Source: Blattabacterium cuenoti (lineage in GTDB: Bacteria; Bacteroidota; Bacteroidia; Flavobacteriales; Blattabacteriaceae). From it: DNA of 64,000 bases. Numbering within the stretch: the stretch's first letter is position 1; every line of letters starts with the position of its first letter. The notes beneath the pieces are model-generated. The model was not told where the DNA came from. It saw only the letters and a list, made by a program, of their open reading frames with translations, and ran no database searches. The DNA is taken from contig NZ_CP059182.1 of assembly GCF_014251255.1 (NCBI RefSeq), forward strand, positions 62,001 through 126,000. Reading direction: 5' to 3'. Position numbers and translations under genes: made by a program. Positions 45,823 through 55,257 of the stretch are shown here, one piece after another.

Positions 45823-46116
45823 ATGACAAAAGCAGATATAATAACAGAAATCATATCAGAAACTGGATCTGAGAGAATTGACACGCAAAAGGTGATAGAA
45901 ACATTTATGAAAAAAATAAAACAAAGTCTGAAATCAGGAGAAAATGTTTACTTAAGAGGATTTGGATCATTTATTATTAAACATCGAGCGAAAAAACTTG
46001 GAAGACATATATCAAAGGATATGTCTATTGTAATTCCTGCGCATAATATCCCAGCATTTAAACCTGCGAAATCATTTACTGAGTTAGTCAAAAAAAATGT
46101 TCCTATTAAAAAATAA
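45823..46116 (+). CDS. HU-family DNA-binding protein
   Basis: 97 residues. The N-terminal helices (KADIITEIISETG) are followed by LRGFGSFIIKHRAKKLGRHI (about 44-63), the HU/IHF signature. The DNA-binding arm region is IVIPAHNIPAFKPAKSF. It is a dimeric nucleoid protein that bends DNA. It is divergent from mutY and followed by the COX24-type mini-gene, the arrangement expected in Bacteroidetes. Confidence 0.94.
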   Translation: MTKADIITEIISETGSERIDTQKVIETFMKKIKQSLKSGENVYLRGFGSFIIKHRAKKLGRHISKDMSIVIPAHNIPAFKPAKSFTELVKKNVPIKK

Positions 46117-46191
46117 TTAACTCATACGTAGTGTTGTGTTTTAGTGGAGTGTCTCTTTTGTAAGATCGATCAACAACGATTGTTAAAAATT

Positions 46192-46281
46192 ATGCCAAAC
46201 GGAAAAAAAAGAAAAAGACGTAAAATTGCTACCCATAAAAGAAAAAAAAGAAATAGAAAAAATAGGCATAAAAAAAAATGA
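46192..46281 (+). CDS. 29-residue basic protein, AURKAIP1/COX24 (bS22/mS38-like) family
   Basis: The frame encodes MPNGKKRKRRKIATHKRKKR followed by NRKNRHKKK, so 20 of 29 residues are Lys or Arg. It matches from memory the tiny AURKAIP1/COX24-domain proteins annotated between HU and RNase G in Bacteroidetes. Relatives (mS38 in mitochondria, bS22 in mycobacteria) bind small-subunit rRNA, so a ribosomal role is likely. The near-complete identity to the family pattern in such decayed surroundings argues that it is under selection. Confidence 0.82.
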   Translation: MPNGKKRKRRKIATHKRKKRNRKNRHKKK

Positions 46282-46352
46282 ATAAAAATTTTAATTTAAT
46301 CTATTGTAATTTCTAAAACTTTTTTTTTTCCTTGTTTTTATAATATTAAAAT

Positions 46353-46499
46353 ATGAGTAAAAAATTGATTCTAAATGCTAAAGAAGAACAAAAACTAAAA
46401 ATAGTTTTTTTTAAAAGAGGGAAAGTTGCTCTAATTTCAGATAGAGAAGTTTTAAAAATAAAAATAATGAGTTCTCTATGGGAGGAGAGTTCTCTGTAG
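46353..46499 (+). pseudogene. Probable remnant of the ribonuclease G (rng) 5' end
   Basis: A 48-codon frame starts MSKKLILNAKEEQKLKIVFF and ends at a TAG. Its start resembles the RNase E/G N-terminus in Bacteroidetes (pattern MxKELIIxx...ALLxDGKLVE). The position fits too: rng normally follows HU and the COX24-type gene. Nothing recognisable as the S1 or catalytic domain follows in the next 280 bp. It could instead be an unrelated short gene, and confidence is limited. Confidence 0.4.
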
Positions 46500-46785
46500 A
46501 GTCTAATTTTAGATGAATTAAATGCTACTATTATAATAGTTATATAGTAGGTAGTAGATAATAGATATTGGTCATTAAAAAAAACTCAATAACCTCTTTT
46601 CATAAAAGAAAAAACTCAAAAGAAAAAAAAAAATTTTCTTTTGTCAAGAAATTCATTCCTTATTTTCTTTAAAGGAAAGATTCCTAAAAAGGGACAGAAT
46701 TTCAAGTTCTGAATATAAAAAAACTCAAATAAATTGTATATTCCTCATTTTAAATTTTTCATATTTATAAAAAAAAAATATGAAT
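46500..46785 (+). other. Degenerate non-coding stretch between the rng remnant and tRNA-Leu
   Basis: No ORF of coding character was seen. The motif ACTCAA preceded by an A-run occurs three times (about 46584, 46614 and 46723). A short hairpin CAGAA/TTCTG lies near 46700. It looks like the eroded body of a lost gene. Confidence 0.5.
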
Positions 46786-46868
46786 GTGGGCGTGGTGAAA
46801 TTGGTAGACACGTCAGACTTAGAATCTGATGCCTATTCGGCATAAGGGTTCGAATCCCTTCGCCCGCA
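46786..46868 (+). tRNA. tRNA-Leu (anticodon TAG)
   Basis: The acceptor GTGGGCG pairs with CGCCCGC (one U-G) and the discriminator is A. Anticodon stem TCAGA/TCTGA has loop CTTAGAA, giving UAG, which reads CUN codons. The long variable arm (TGCCTATTCGGCA) and T loop TTCGAAT are canonical. CCA is not encoded. Confidence 0.95.
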
Positions 46869-46885
46869 CAAACACAAAAAAAATT

Positions 46886-48181
46886 TCAGTGAATATTTCT
46901 TTTTTTATATCCTATATAAATTTGTCTAGGTCTTCCTATAGGTTCTCTATTTAATCTCATTTCTTTCCAATGAGCCATCCATCCAGGCAATCTTCCCAAA
47001 GCAAACATAACTGTAAACATGTCTTTTGGAATTCCCATAGCTTGATAAATAATTCCAGAATAAAAATCTATATTTGGATAAAGTTTTTTTTCCATAAAAT
47101 ATGGTTCTTTCAGAACTATTTCTTCAAGTTCTTTTGCTAATTCCAAAATAGGATCAGAAATTCCTAATTTCTGAATAACATTTTCAGCTACTTTTTTTAC
47201 TATTTTAGCTCTAGGATCAAAATTTTTATAAATTCTATGTCCAAAACCCATTAATCGAAATGGATCTTTTTTATCTTTTGCTTTTTCTATCCATTTTTTT
47301 ATATTTCCACCACTATTTAAAATGTTTTCTAACATTTCAATTACAGCTTGATTTGCTCCACCATGTAATCTTCCCCAAAGAGCACTAATTCCTGCAGAGA
47401 CAGATGAAAGAAGGTTAGCATGAACAGAACTTAACAAACGCACTGTTGTTGTAGAACAATTTTGTTCATGGTCTGCATGTAAGATTAAAAGCTTCTCCAA
47501 AGCATCTGGAATAACTGGGTTTATTTGATAAGATTTTTTAGGAACAGAAAAAAACATTTTTAAAAGATTATAAGTATAATTATAATCTAGGTTATTGTTA
47601 TTATTTGTTGTTTTTTCTACATCTACATAATGAATAGGAAGGCCTACCTTTTTTCTGTAAGTTAAAGCTGCTAATATAGGAAGTTTAGCTAGAAGATGAA
47701 AATATATATCTTTTTCTTCTTGAATAGTAGAAGAATCTGTAAATGCAGTAAGAATACATGTTAAAGAAGATAAAATTCCCATAGGATGATAAAATGCAGG
47801 AATTTTATCAAATATTTTATAAATTTCTTTACTAATTGAATTAAATTCTTCTATTCTTTTAGAGAAGGATTTTAGTTGTCCCGTATTAGGGAGCTCTCCA
47901 TTTAAAAGAAGGTAACTTGTTTCTATAAACGAACATTTATTAATAATTTGTTCTATAGGATATCCTCTGTATAAAAGCTCTCCTTTTTCTCCGTCTATAA
48001 AACTAATAGAGCTTTTAGTAATCCCTGTATTTTTAAATCCTGGATCAAAGGTAATGAACCCTGTATTTTCTCTAAGTTGAGAAATATTAATAGCTTTTTC
48101 ATAACAATAAGTACCATATACTACTGGTAATTTATAATTACATCCATTAATATCAAAATTAACAATATTGCTGAAGCACAT
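46886..48181 (-). CDS. gltA: Citrate synthase
   Basis: 431 residues. Catalytic residues are visible in LILHADHEQNCSTTTVRL (His), WGRLHGGANQAVIEML (His) and IDFYSGIIYQAMGIP (Asp); MGFGHRIYKNFDPRA is the usual CoA/citrate segment. An N-terminal domain typical of the hexameric (type II) bacterial enzyme is present. It condenses oxaloacetate and acetyl-CoA at the entry to the TCA cycle. The 115 bp upstream contains nothing recognised. Confidence 0.95.
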   Translation of the reverse strand: MCFSNIVNFDINGCNYKLPVVYGTYCYEKAINISQLRENTGFITFDPGFKNTGITKSSISFIDGEKGELLYRGYPIEQIINKCSFIETSYLLLNGELPNTGQLKSFSKRIEEFNSISKEIYKIFDKIPAFYHPMGILSSLTCILTAFTDSSTIQEEKDIYFHLLAKLPILAALTYRKKVGLPIHYVDVEKTTNNNNNLDYNYTYNLLKMFFSVPKKSYQINPVIPDALEKLLILHADHEQNCSTTTVRLLSSVHANLLSSVSAGISALWGRLHGGANQAVIEMLENILNSGGNIKKWIEKAKDKKDPFRLMGFGHRIYKNFDPRAKIVKKVAENVIQKLGISDPILELAKELEEIVLKEPYFMEKKLYPNIDFYSGIIYQAMGIPKDMFTVMFALGRLPGWMAHWKEMRLNREPIGRPRQIYIGYKKRNIH

Positions 48182-48296
48182 AATAAATAAATTTTTAATT
48201 TTGAATCATTAAGAATAATAATAACTAAAACTAATAAAGAAATATAAATATATTGAATAAAAATCATTGAATAATAATACTCATCCCTAATATGAA

Positions 48297-49237
48297 TCAG
48301 AAAATCATTTCATCAAATGAAAGAAGAGTATGATATCCTTTTTTTGAAAAGTATTTTTTCATACCTTCTCTATAACTTACTAAAACAAAATCCCCTCCCC
48401 AAGTTCCTAAACTTTTTACGACTCCTAAATAATCTGGAAAATATATTTCTTTTACAGTAGGAATATTCAGTGTTTTTGCTATAATCATTTCATGTTGAAT
48501 TAATAAATCTTCAAATTCTTTCAAAGTTTTACAAAAAGGAATTTTTTGAGTAATGAAGGAAATAGAATTTATTTTTTTTCTGGAAATATTTTTTTTTTTG
48601 ATAGAAAAAATCTTATTCCATCGCAAGTATTTTGTTTTTTATTAAGATGTAGAAAAAAAAGTTTTTCTTTGAATGTGGGATTAAAATCTATAGGAATAAT
48701 ATGAGGTTTTTTGTTTTTTTTTAATTTGTAAAAAATTGGTTTTTTGTAAAATCCACAAGCAATATCATATCCACTTCCCATTAAGAAATTTTTTTCTAGT
48801 AATACATAAGGGTTGACTTTTGCCCATTTTGAAATATTACTTATCAAAGTAGAACTACTTCCTAGCCCCCAATTTATTGGAAATTCTAATTTTGTTTTTA
48901 CAAATATTTTATTTTCCGAATTTTTCAGAAATTTCTTTTGAAGTTTTCTATATTCTAATAATAAATTTCTTAATTTTAAAGCTGTTTTTTTTTCTGTCTC
49001 ATAACAAATTTCTAAAGAAGGAAGAATAAAAACACATTCAAACCAAGGTTTATTGATTTCATTTAAACTTTTCCATCGTAACACAGATCCTTTATCTCCG
49101 TAATAAATAGAAAGTGATTGTCCTTTCACTGTAGGAAAAGCTAATCCATAAGCTCCATATAAAATTAAATATTCTCCTGTTAACAAAAGTTTTCCATGGC
49201 TATAAAAAAATTTTTTGTATTGAAATTTAGGAATCAT
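48297..49237 (-). pseudogene. GYDIA-type GHMP kinase interrupted by a frameshift at a poly(A) tract
   Basis: Two overlapping frames together make one GHMP kinase of about 313 residues, the family's usual length. The upstream frame (49237 to 48569) has the N-terminal SHGKLLLTGEYLILYGAYGL, the phosphate-binding NWGLGSSSTLISNI and the GSGYDIACG motif. The other frame (to 48297) supplies the C-terminus with VKSLGTWGGDFVLVS. They switch at an 11-base A run (48589-48599, minus-strand sense); twelve As would restore one frame. It may be a recent pseudogene, a sequencing error, or a gene rescued by polymerase slippage. The family is linked to mevalonate-type metabolism in Bacteroidetes. It follows fabD by 11 bp. 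Confidence 0.85.
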
Positions 49238-49248
49238 CCTATAAAAAA

Positions 49249-50106
49249 TTATAATATTGAATTAATTATTTTTTTGTTTATCTTTTGTAAAAGATGGCCA
49301 GGTCCTACATCTATAAATGAAATAGCCCCATGATTTTTCATATTTTCTATGGACTGTTTCCATTTCACTGGAGAAGTCAATTGTTGGATAAGGTTTTTTT
49401 TGATATTACTGGATTTTTTAACTGGTTGAGCATTTACATTTTGATAGATAGGACATTTGGAATCTTTAAATGAAATGGTTTCTATAAACTTAGAGAACTT
49501 TTTTCTAGCGGGTTCCATGATAGGAGAATGAAAAGCTCCATGAACAGGGAGCATCAAAATTTTTCCTCCTATTTTTTTAAAAAAAGAACAAACTCTTTTT
49601 AAAGAATCGTATTCTCCAGAAATAACTAATTGTCCTGGATAATTGTAATTAGCAGGAACTATAATTCCATTATCTCTCTTACAAATTTTTTCTATAACAT
49701 TATCTTCTAATCCAAAAATAGCCGCCATTCCTCCATGTACAGATTCACATATTTCTTGCATTGCTAATGCTCTTTGAGATACTAATCTCAATCCTTCTTC
49801 AAAAGAAAAAACATCAATAGAGGTTAAAGCAGATAATTCTCCTAGAGAATGTCCAGCTACCATATCTGGATTAAAATTATTTAATATTTTTGTTTTTATT
49901 ACTGAATAAATATAAATTGCCAATTGTGTGTACTTAGTTTTTTTTAGAATTTCCATAGTTCCGTTGAACATAATACATGTCATTTGAAATCCTAAAATAT
50001 CATCTGATAAATGAAATAATTTTCTAGCTAAACTAGAAGTATTGTATAAATCTTTTCCCATTCCTATAAATTGGGATCCCTGACCAGGAAATATATAAGC
50101 TTTCAT
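49249..50106 (-). CDS. fabD: Malonyl-CoA:acyl carrier protein transacylase
   Basis: 285 residues from the ATG at 50106; the further ATG at 50145 would overlap tatD and lie upstream of the promoter box. N-terminal MKAYIFPGQGSQFIGMGKDL is the family start. The catalytic Ser is in VAGHSLGELSAL (about 87) and the His is in LPVHGAFHSPIM (about 196). It loads malonyl groups on ACP for fatty-acid synthesis. It diverges from tatD with 37 bp between starts. Confidence 0.94.
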   Translation of the reverse strand: MKAYIFPGQGSQFIGMGKDLYNTSSLARKLFHLSDDILGFQMTCIMFNGTMEILKKTKYTQLAIYIYSVIKTKILNNFNPDMVAGHSLGELSALTSIDVFSFEEGLRLVSQRALAMQEICESVHGGMAAIFGLEDNVIEKICKRDNGIIVPANYNYPGQLVISGEYDSLKRVCSFFKKIGGKILMLPVHGAFHSPIMEPARKKFSKFIETISFKDSKCPIYQNVNAQPVKKSSNIKKNLIQQLTSPVKWKQSIENMKNHGAISFIDVGPGHLLQKINKKIINSIL

Positions 50107-50126
50107 ATGTAGAGATATTTGAGAAA

Positions 50127-50134
50127 CAAAATTA
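50127..50134 (-). promoter_or_regulatory. Candidate -7 box (TAATTTTG) of fabD
   Basis: The plus strand reads CAAAATTA, an exact TAnnTTTG on the minus strand. It lies 20 bp upstream of the ATG at 50106. No -33 match was seen. Confidence 0.4.
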
Positions 50135-50143
50135 CTACATGTC

Positions 50144-50923
50144 ATGAAAATAACCGATACTCATACACATTTATATATGAATCAATTTGATGTAGATAGA
50201 GATCTTGTAATAAAAAGAGCAATAGATAGTGGAATAAATAGATTTTATCTTCCTTCTATCAATACTTCTACAATTCCAAAAATATTAAAGTTAGAAGAAA
50301 AATATCCTAATATATGTTTTTCTATGATAGGATTGCATCCTAGTGAAGTAGATTCAGAAAATTTAGAATATGAATTGAAAAATATTGAAAAATGGTTAAA
50401 TAATCATCGTTCATTTCTTTTTGTGGGAGAAATAGGAATAGATTTGCATTTAGGAAATAAATATCTTCATGAACAAAAATACGTTTTTCAAACTCAAGTG
50501 CAATGGGCAAAAAAGAAAAAAAAACCTATATCTATTCATTGTAGAAAAGCTTTTGATCAAGTTTTTGAAATCTTATCAAAAGAAAAAGATTCCAATTTAA
50601 AGGGAATCTTTCATTGTTTTTCTGGAACATTAGAACAAGCAAAACAAATTATTGATTTTGGAATCAAACTAGGAATTGGAGGAATGATTACTTTTAAAAA
50701 TAATTATATGAATCAATTTTTACATAAAATAAGTTTAGATAATATAGTATTAGAAACAGATTCTCCATATTTATCTCCTTATCCTTTTAGGGGAAAAAGA
50801 AATGAACCTGTTTATCTTAAAATAATTTTGAATAAATTATCTCAAATTTATTCTATTTCAGAAGAAAAAATCGCTCAAATTATTAATTTGAATGTAGAAA
50901 ATCTCATGTTTTCTTTCTCATGA
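50144..50923 (+). CDS. tatD: TatD family metal-dependent deoxyribonuclease
   Basis: 259 residues of the amidohydrolase TIM-barrel fold. Metal ligands are in DTHTHLYMNQF (about 5-9), VGEIGIDLH (Glu about 95), ISIHCRKAF, GIFHCFSGT and LETDSPYLSPYPFRG (Asp about 205). TatD proteins are 3'-5' exonucleases or deoxyribonucleases active in DNA repair. It converges on fumC with 6 bp between stops. Confidence 0.92.
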   Translation: MKITDTHTHLYMNQFDVDRDLVIKRAIDSGINRFYLPSINTSTIPKILKLEEKYPNICFSMIGLHPSEVDSENLEYELKNIEKWLNNHRSFLFVGEIGIDLHLGNKYLHEQKYVFQTQVQWAKKKKKPISIHCRKAFDQVFEILSKEKDSNLKGIFHCFSGTLEQAKQIIDFGIKLGIGGMITFKNNYMNQFLHKISLDNIVLETDSPYLSPYPFRGKRNEPVYLKIILNKLSQIYSISEEKIAQIINLNVENLMFSFS

Positions 50924-50929
50924 TTTTTT

Positions 50930-52315
50930 TTACACCATTTTTTCTGGTCTTACTAATTTATCAAATTCTTCAATGGTTAAATATCCCAATCTAACAGCTT
51001 CTTCTTTCAATGTCGTATTGTTTTTATATGCATATTTTGCAATTTTTGCTGATTTTTCATATCCAATATGAGGGTTAAGGGCCGTAACGAGCATTAAAGA
51101 TTTATCTAATAATTCTTTAATTCTCTTATAATTTGGCATAATTCCTTTTACACAAAAATTAGAAAAAGAAATACAAGCATCTGACAAAAGATGTGCAGAT
51201 TGTAAAAAATTATATGCCATCAATGGTTTATAAACATTTAGTTCATAATTTCCTGAAGATCCAGCTATTGAAATTGAAACGTCATGTCCTATAACTTGTG
51301 TACAAACCATAATAAGCGCTTCACACTGTGTCGGATTTATTTTTCCAGGCATAATGGAAGATCCAGGTTCATTTTCAGGAAGAAAAATTTCTCCAATTCC
51401 AGAACGTGGTCCAGAAGCTAAAAAACGAATATCATTTGATATTTTAATTAAAGAAACAGCGATCTGTTTTAGTGAATTATGAGATTCAACAATAGCATCA
51501 TGAGATGCTAAAGCTTCGAATTTATTATTCGCAATTTTAAATGGAATCCCAGTATATTGACAAATGTACTCTATAACTTTAGAATCGTATCCTTTAGGAG
51601 AATTTAGTCCAGTTCCTACAGCAGTAGCTCCAATAGCTAATTGGGAAAGATGTTCTAAAGTTTTTTTTATAGAATTTAATCCATGATCTATTTGAGAAAC
51701 ATATCCTGAAAATTCTTGTCCCAAAGTTATAGGAACAGCATCCATAAGATGAGTTCTTCCTATTTTAACCACATTTTTAAAAGAATTGGATTTTTTTTCT
51801 AAAGAATTACGTAGTTCTCTTATAGAAGGAATGGTTTTTTCTATGAGTTTTTTATAACATGCTATATGCATTGCCGTAGAATAAGTGTCGTTAGATGATT
51901 GAGATTTGTTGACATCATCATTTGGATGGATTGAAGATCTTCCTTTTCCAAGAATTCCTCCCATTAAAACATGAGATCTATTGGAAATAACTTCATTGAC
52001 ATTCATATTAGAATGCGTTCCAGATCCTGTTTGCCATATTACTAAAGGAAATTGATCATTTAATTTTCCTTCTATAATTTCATCGCACACTAAAGTAATT
52101 AAATCTCTTTTTTTTTTGGATAAAATTCCAAATTCAAAATTTGCGTGTGCTGCCGCTTTTTTTAAAATAGAAAAAGCATGAATAATTTCTATGGGCATAG
52201 AACCCTCTAATCCTATTTTAAAATTGTTTCTTGATCTTTCTGTTTGAGCTCCCCAATATTTATCAATAGGGATTTGGACGCTTCCTAAAGTGTCTTTTTC
52301 TGTCCTAAAAGTCAT
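50930..52315 (-). CDS. fumC: Fumarate hydratase, class II
   Basis: 461 residues of the fumarase/aspartase superfamily. The signature [16 protein letters not shown] (about 317-332) contains the catalytic loop, and [19 protein letters not shown] (about 96-114) and [16 protein letters not shown] (about 185-200) bind substrate. It hydrates fumarate to malate in the TCA cycle without an Fe-S cluster. It converges with tatD. Confidence 0.95.
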   Translation of the reverse strand: MTFRTEKDTLGSVQIPIDKYWGAQTERSRNNFKIGLEGSMPIEIIHAFSILKKAAAHANFEFGILSKKKRDLITLVCDEIIEGKLNDQFPLVIWQTGSGTHSNMNVNEVISNRSHVLMGGILGKGRSSIHPNDDVNKSQSSNDTYSTAMHIACYKKLIEKTIPSIRELRNSLEKKSNSFKNVVKIGRTHLMDAVPITLGQEFSGYVSQIDHGLNSIKKTLEHLSQLAIGATAVGTGLNSPKGYDSKVIEYICQYTGIPFKIANNKFEALASHDAIVESHNSLKQIAVSLIKISNDIRFLASGPRSGIGEIFLPENEPGSSIMPGKINPTQCEALIMVCTQVIGHDVSISIAGSSGNYELNVYKPLMAYNFLQSAHLLSDACISFSNFCVKGIMPNYKRIKELLDKSLMLVTALNPHIGYEKSAKIAKYAYKNNTTLKEEAVRLGYLTIEEFDKLVRPEKMV

Positions 52316-52375
52316 TTTCCTATTTTTTTTTACGAAATTAATAAATTAAAATAATTTAAATTTTTAGTTTTTATA

Positions 52376-52531
52376 ATGATAATTAAATTTATAGGTTTTT
52401 TATTTTTCATTTTCATAATGATATCTGGTTTTTGGTGTATTTTTTTTTTATTTTTTTTTAGTATTTATTGGATCATTAGCATATTCACTAGTTTCATAAA
52501 AAAAATATGGATAAAAAAAAACAAAAAATAA
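52376..52531 (+). CDS. Small hydrophobic ORF upstream of divIC, uncertain
   Basis: 51 codons from ATG encode a very hydrophobic peptide (Phe/Ile-rich, with GFWCIFFLFFFSIYWIISIF) and a basic tail IKKIWIKKNKK, which could be one or two membrane helices. It overlaps the divIC start by 25 bp. I recognise no family. In such AT-rich DNA, Phe/Ile/Lys-rich frames arise by chance, so it may not be a gene. Confidence 0.25.
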   Translation: MIIKFIGFLFFIFIMISGFWCIFFLFFFSIYWIISIFTSFIKKIWIKKNKK

Positions 52532-52833
52532 ATTCTAAAAAAATTAGAATCTATAAAAAAATATTGAAAAGCAAATATTTTTGGATTAGTTTATTCTTTT
52601 TTATATGGATATCTTTTTTTGATACAAATTCTTTAGTATTACATTGGGAATTAAATAGAAGTATAAAAGAAATGATATTAGATAGAGATTTTTTAGAAAA
52701 AAGAATTTTTTTGGAAAAAAATTTTTTGAAAAAATTAAATACAGATAACAAATGTTTGGAAAAATTAGCGAGAGAAAAATTTTACATGAAAAAAGATAAT
52801 GAAGATTTATTCGTCATAAAAAACAAAAAATGA
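52507..52833 (+). CDS. Septum formation initiator family protein (FtsB/DivIC)
   Basis: 108 residues. A basic cytoplasmic N-terminus (about 1-24) leads to a membrane helix (about 25-42, KYFWISLFFFIWISFF). A coiled coil follows (about 52-85) and then LEKLAREKFYMKKDNEDLFV, the C-terminal signature of FtsB/DivIC proteins. It would join the FtsL/FtsQ divisome subcomplex. It converges on mnmG with 2 bp between stops. Confidence 0.85.
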   Translation: MDKKKQKINSKKIRIYKKILKSKYFWISLFFFIWISFFDTNSLVLHWELNRSIKEMILDRDFLEKRIFLEKNFLKKLNTDNKCLEKLAREKFYMKKDNEDLFVIKNKK

Positions 52834-52835
52834 TA

Positions 52836-54710
52836 TCATCGTCCCATATAAATCAACAATATGCTTAAATCTGAAGGTGTAATTCCGCTAATTCTAGATG
52901 CTTGAGAGAGTGACTCTGGTCTATGATAATTGAGCTTCTCTTTAGCTTCTGTAGAAATGGATCTGATCTTTTCGTAATCAAAATTATTTGGAATACGAAT
53001 ATTTTCAAGTTTTAATAATTTTTTTGCATTTTCTTTTTCTCTTTCAATATATCCTCTATATTTAATACGAATAGAAACTTGCTCTAATATTTCTTTAGAA
53101 AAATCATTTTTTTCTATCTCCTTTTTTAAAAAAGGAATCAACGTAATGTCTTGTATGTTTATTTCAGAACGAGATAAAATTGTTTCTATTTTTTTTTTAT
53201 GATGAATAATTGGAGACTTTTTATCAATTAAAATGGGATTGATAATGTCTGGTTTCAAATAATTTTTTTTAAAGAAAGAAATACATTTTTCTATTTTGTA
53301 TTTTTTTTGCTCTATTTTTTTCATATTTTTTTCTGAAATTAATCCAATTTTATATCCCATATGTGTTAGTCTTTCATCTGCATTATCTTGACGTAACAAC
53401 ATTCTATATTCAGCTCTTGAAGTAAACATTCTATAAGGTTCTTCTGTTCCTTTTATAGTTAAATCATCTATTAAAACACCTATATAAGCTTCATTTCTTT
53501 TAAGAAAAAAAGGATTTTTTTTATTAATTTTTAGATGAGCGTTAATTCCTGCAATTAGTCCTTGAGCAGCCGCTTCTTCATATCCTGTTGTTCCATTAAT
53601 TTGTCCAGCAAAAAATAGATTATGAATCAATTTACTTTCTAAAGTAAGTTTTAATTGAGTAGGAGGAAAATAATCATATTCAATAGCATATCCAGGTCTT
53701 AACATTTTTACTTTTTCAAATCCAGGAATTTTTTTTATAGCTTGATGTTGTACCTTTTCTGGTAAAGAAGTGGAAAAACCATTTAGATAGACTTCTACAG
53801 TTTTCCATCCTTCTGGTTCAACAAAAATTTGATGTTCTTTTTTATCAGAAAATCTATAAATTTTCTCTTCAATAGAAGGACAATATCTAGGACTTACGCC
53901 TTTAATATTTCCTGTAAAAATTGGAGATTCATTAAAATTATTACTAATAAAACTATGTATTTCTTGATTTGTATAAGTAATATGACATTCACGTTGTTTT
54001 TTTAATTTTTTTGTTTTATAATAAAAAGAGAATTTTTTTGGATTTATATCTCCTTTCTGAGATTCCATTTTTTTGTAATTTAAAGAACGTCCATCTACTC
54101 TTGGAGAAGTTCCTGTTTTCATTCTTCCATATTTTAATCCAAAATTTTTAATTAATTGTTCCGTGATTCCTTTAACTTTTGGTTCAGATATTCTTCCTCC
54201 ATCAATTCTTTTTTTTCCAATAAAAATTTTCCCATTTAAAAATGTCCCATTTGTTAGTATTACTGATTTTCCCTTAATTTTTGTACCTAAAGAAGTAATT
54301 ATTCCTTCAATTTTATTTTTTTTTATCACCAAAGATGTAACTGTTTCTTGATATAGATCTAACTTTGTATTTTTTTCTAAAAAAAATCTCCAATTATCTG
54401 AAAATAATTTTCTATCACATTGTGCTCTAGGACTCCACATAGCAGGACCTTTTGATTTATTTAACATTCTAAATTGTATCATACTATAATCTGTAATTAT
54501 TCCTGAATAACCACCTAAAGCATCTATTTCTCTAATTATTTGTCCTTTGGCTATTCCTCCTATAGCTGGATTACATGACATTTGACCTATTGTTTGTAAA
54601 TTGGTTGTAATCAGCAAAGTTTTTGATCCCATATTAGATGCTGCAGAAGCTGCTTCTGCTCCAGCATGTCCTCCTCCAACAACAATAACATCATATGTAT
54701 TTAAAAACAT
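52836..54710 (-). CDS. mnmG: tRNA uridine-5-carboxymethylaminomethyl modification enzyme MnmG
   Basis: 624 residues. The FAD Rossmann motif [15 protein letters not shown] is at about 10-24. Conserved segments include [20 protein letters not shown] (Cys at about 46), [15 protein letters not shown] and [17 protein letters not shown]. It modifies U34 of tRNAs with MnmE. It lies 10 bp after ybeY on the same strand. Confidence 0.96.
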   Translation of the reverse strand: MFLNTYDVIVVGGGHAGAEAASAASNMGSKTLLITTNLQTIGQMSCNPAIGGIAKGQIIREIDALGGYSGIITDYSMIQFRMLNKSKGPAMWSPRAQCDRKLFSDNWRFFLEKNTKLDLYQETVTSLVIKKNKIEGIITSLGTKIKGKSVILTNGTFLNGKIFIGKKRIDGGRISEPKVKGITEQLIKNFGLKYGRMKTGTSPRVDGRSLNYKKMESQKGDINPKKFSFYYKTKKLKKQRECHITYTNQEIHSFISNNFNESPIFTGNIKGVSPRYCPSIEEKIYRFSDKKEHQIFVEPEGWKTVEVYLNGFSTSLPEKVQHQAIKKIPGFEKVKMLRPGYAIEYDYFPPTQLKLTLESKLIHNLFFAGQINGTTGYEEAAAQGLIAGINAHLKINKKNPFFLKRNEAYIGVLIDDLTIKGTEEPYRMFTSRAEYRMLLRQDNADERLTHMGYKIGLISEKNMKKIEQKKYKIEKCISFFKKNYLKPDIINPILIDKKSPIIHHKKKIETILSRSEINIQDITLIPFLKKEIEKNDFSKEILEQVSIRIKYRGYIEREKENAKKLLKLENIRIPNNFDYEKIRSISTEAKEKLNYHRPESLSQASRISGITPSDLSILLIYMGR

Positions 54711-54720
54711 GACTTTTTTT

Positions 54721-55179
54721 TCAAAATTGAAATAAATTTAAATAAAACTCTTCTTTTTTTTTCATCAATTTTCTATTGATTTTATCTTGATCGTCATATC
54801 CTAAAAAGTGTAATATAGCATGGATCATTACTCGTTTTAATTCTACCTGAAAAAGTTGATTCCATCGTTTGGAGTTAGAGAATATTCTATCTATACTGAT
54901 AAATATATCTCCTGAAATAGAAGAATAAGTTTTTGTAAAATTATTGTTTTTTTTTTTCTTATTGTGTATCATAGAATGATTAAAAGAAATGACATCTGTA
55001 TAATAATCTTTATTAAGATATTTTTTGTTCATATTTAAAATAAAATTGTCATCACAAAAAATATAATTAATATTTCCAGCATATTTTCCTTCATTTTTTA
55101 ATATCATGCAAATTTTTTTACTAAAAAAAGATTCATTTTTAATAGAAAAATTAGAAACCTCATAAAAGAAATTAATCAT
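54721..55179 (-). CDS. ybeY: Endoribonuclease YbeY
   Basis: 152 residues. The metal site is [16 protein letters not shown] (about 118-133): the first two His of HGxLHLxGYDH are present, but the third is Asp. From memory Bacteroidetes versions also lack that His, so this is probably not decay. The segment [10 protein letters not shown] is family-typical. YbeY acts in 16S rRNA 3'-end maturation and ribosome quality control. It is divergent from pssA by 78 bp. Confidence 0.9.
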   Translation of the reverse strand: MINFFYEVSNFSIKNESFFSKKICMILKNEGKYAGNINYIFCDDNFILNMNKKYLNKDYYTDVISFNHSMIHNKKKKNNNFTKTYSSISGDIFISIDRIFSNSKRWNQLFQVELKRVMIHAILHFLGYDDQDKINRKLMKKKEEFYLNLFQF

Positions 55180-55257
55180 AATGAAATAAAATAATAATGA
55201 TCATTATAATGAATGATTTTGTATTTTTTATGAAAAAAATAAATAATTTTATTTTCA

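Noticed and set aside
46580..46730. Three A-run plus ACTCAA copies as a CRISPR or repeat array
   Set aside because: Copies are only about 10-12 bp, irregularly spaced and embedded in low-complexity A-rich sequence.
50107..50145. Longer fabD start at 50145
   Set aside because: It overlaps tatD and includes the putative promoter box; MKAYIFPGQGSQ at 50106 is the family N-terminus.
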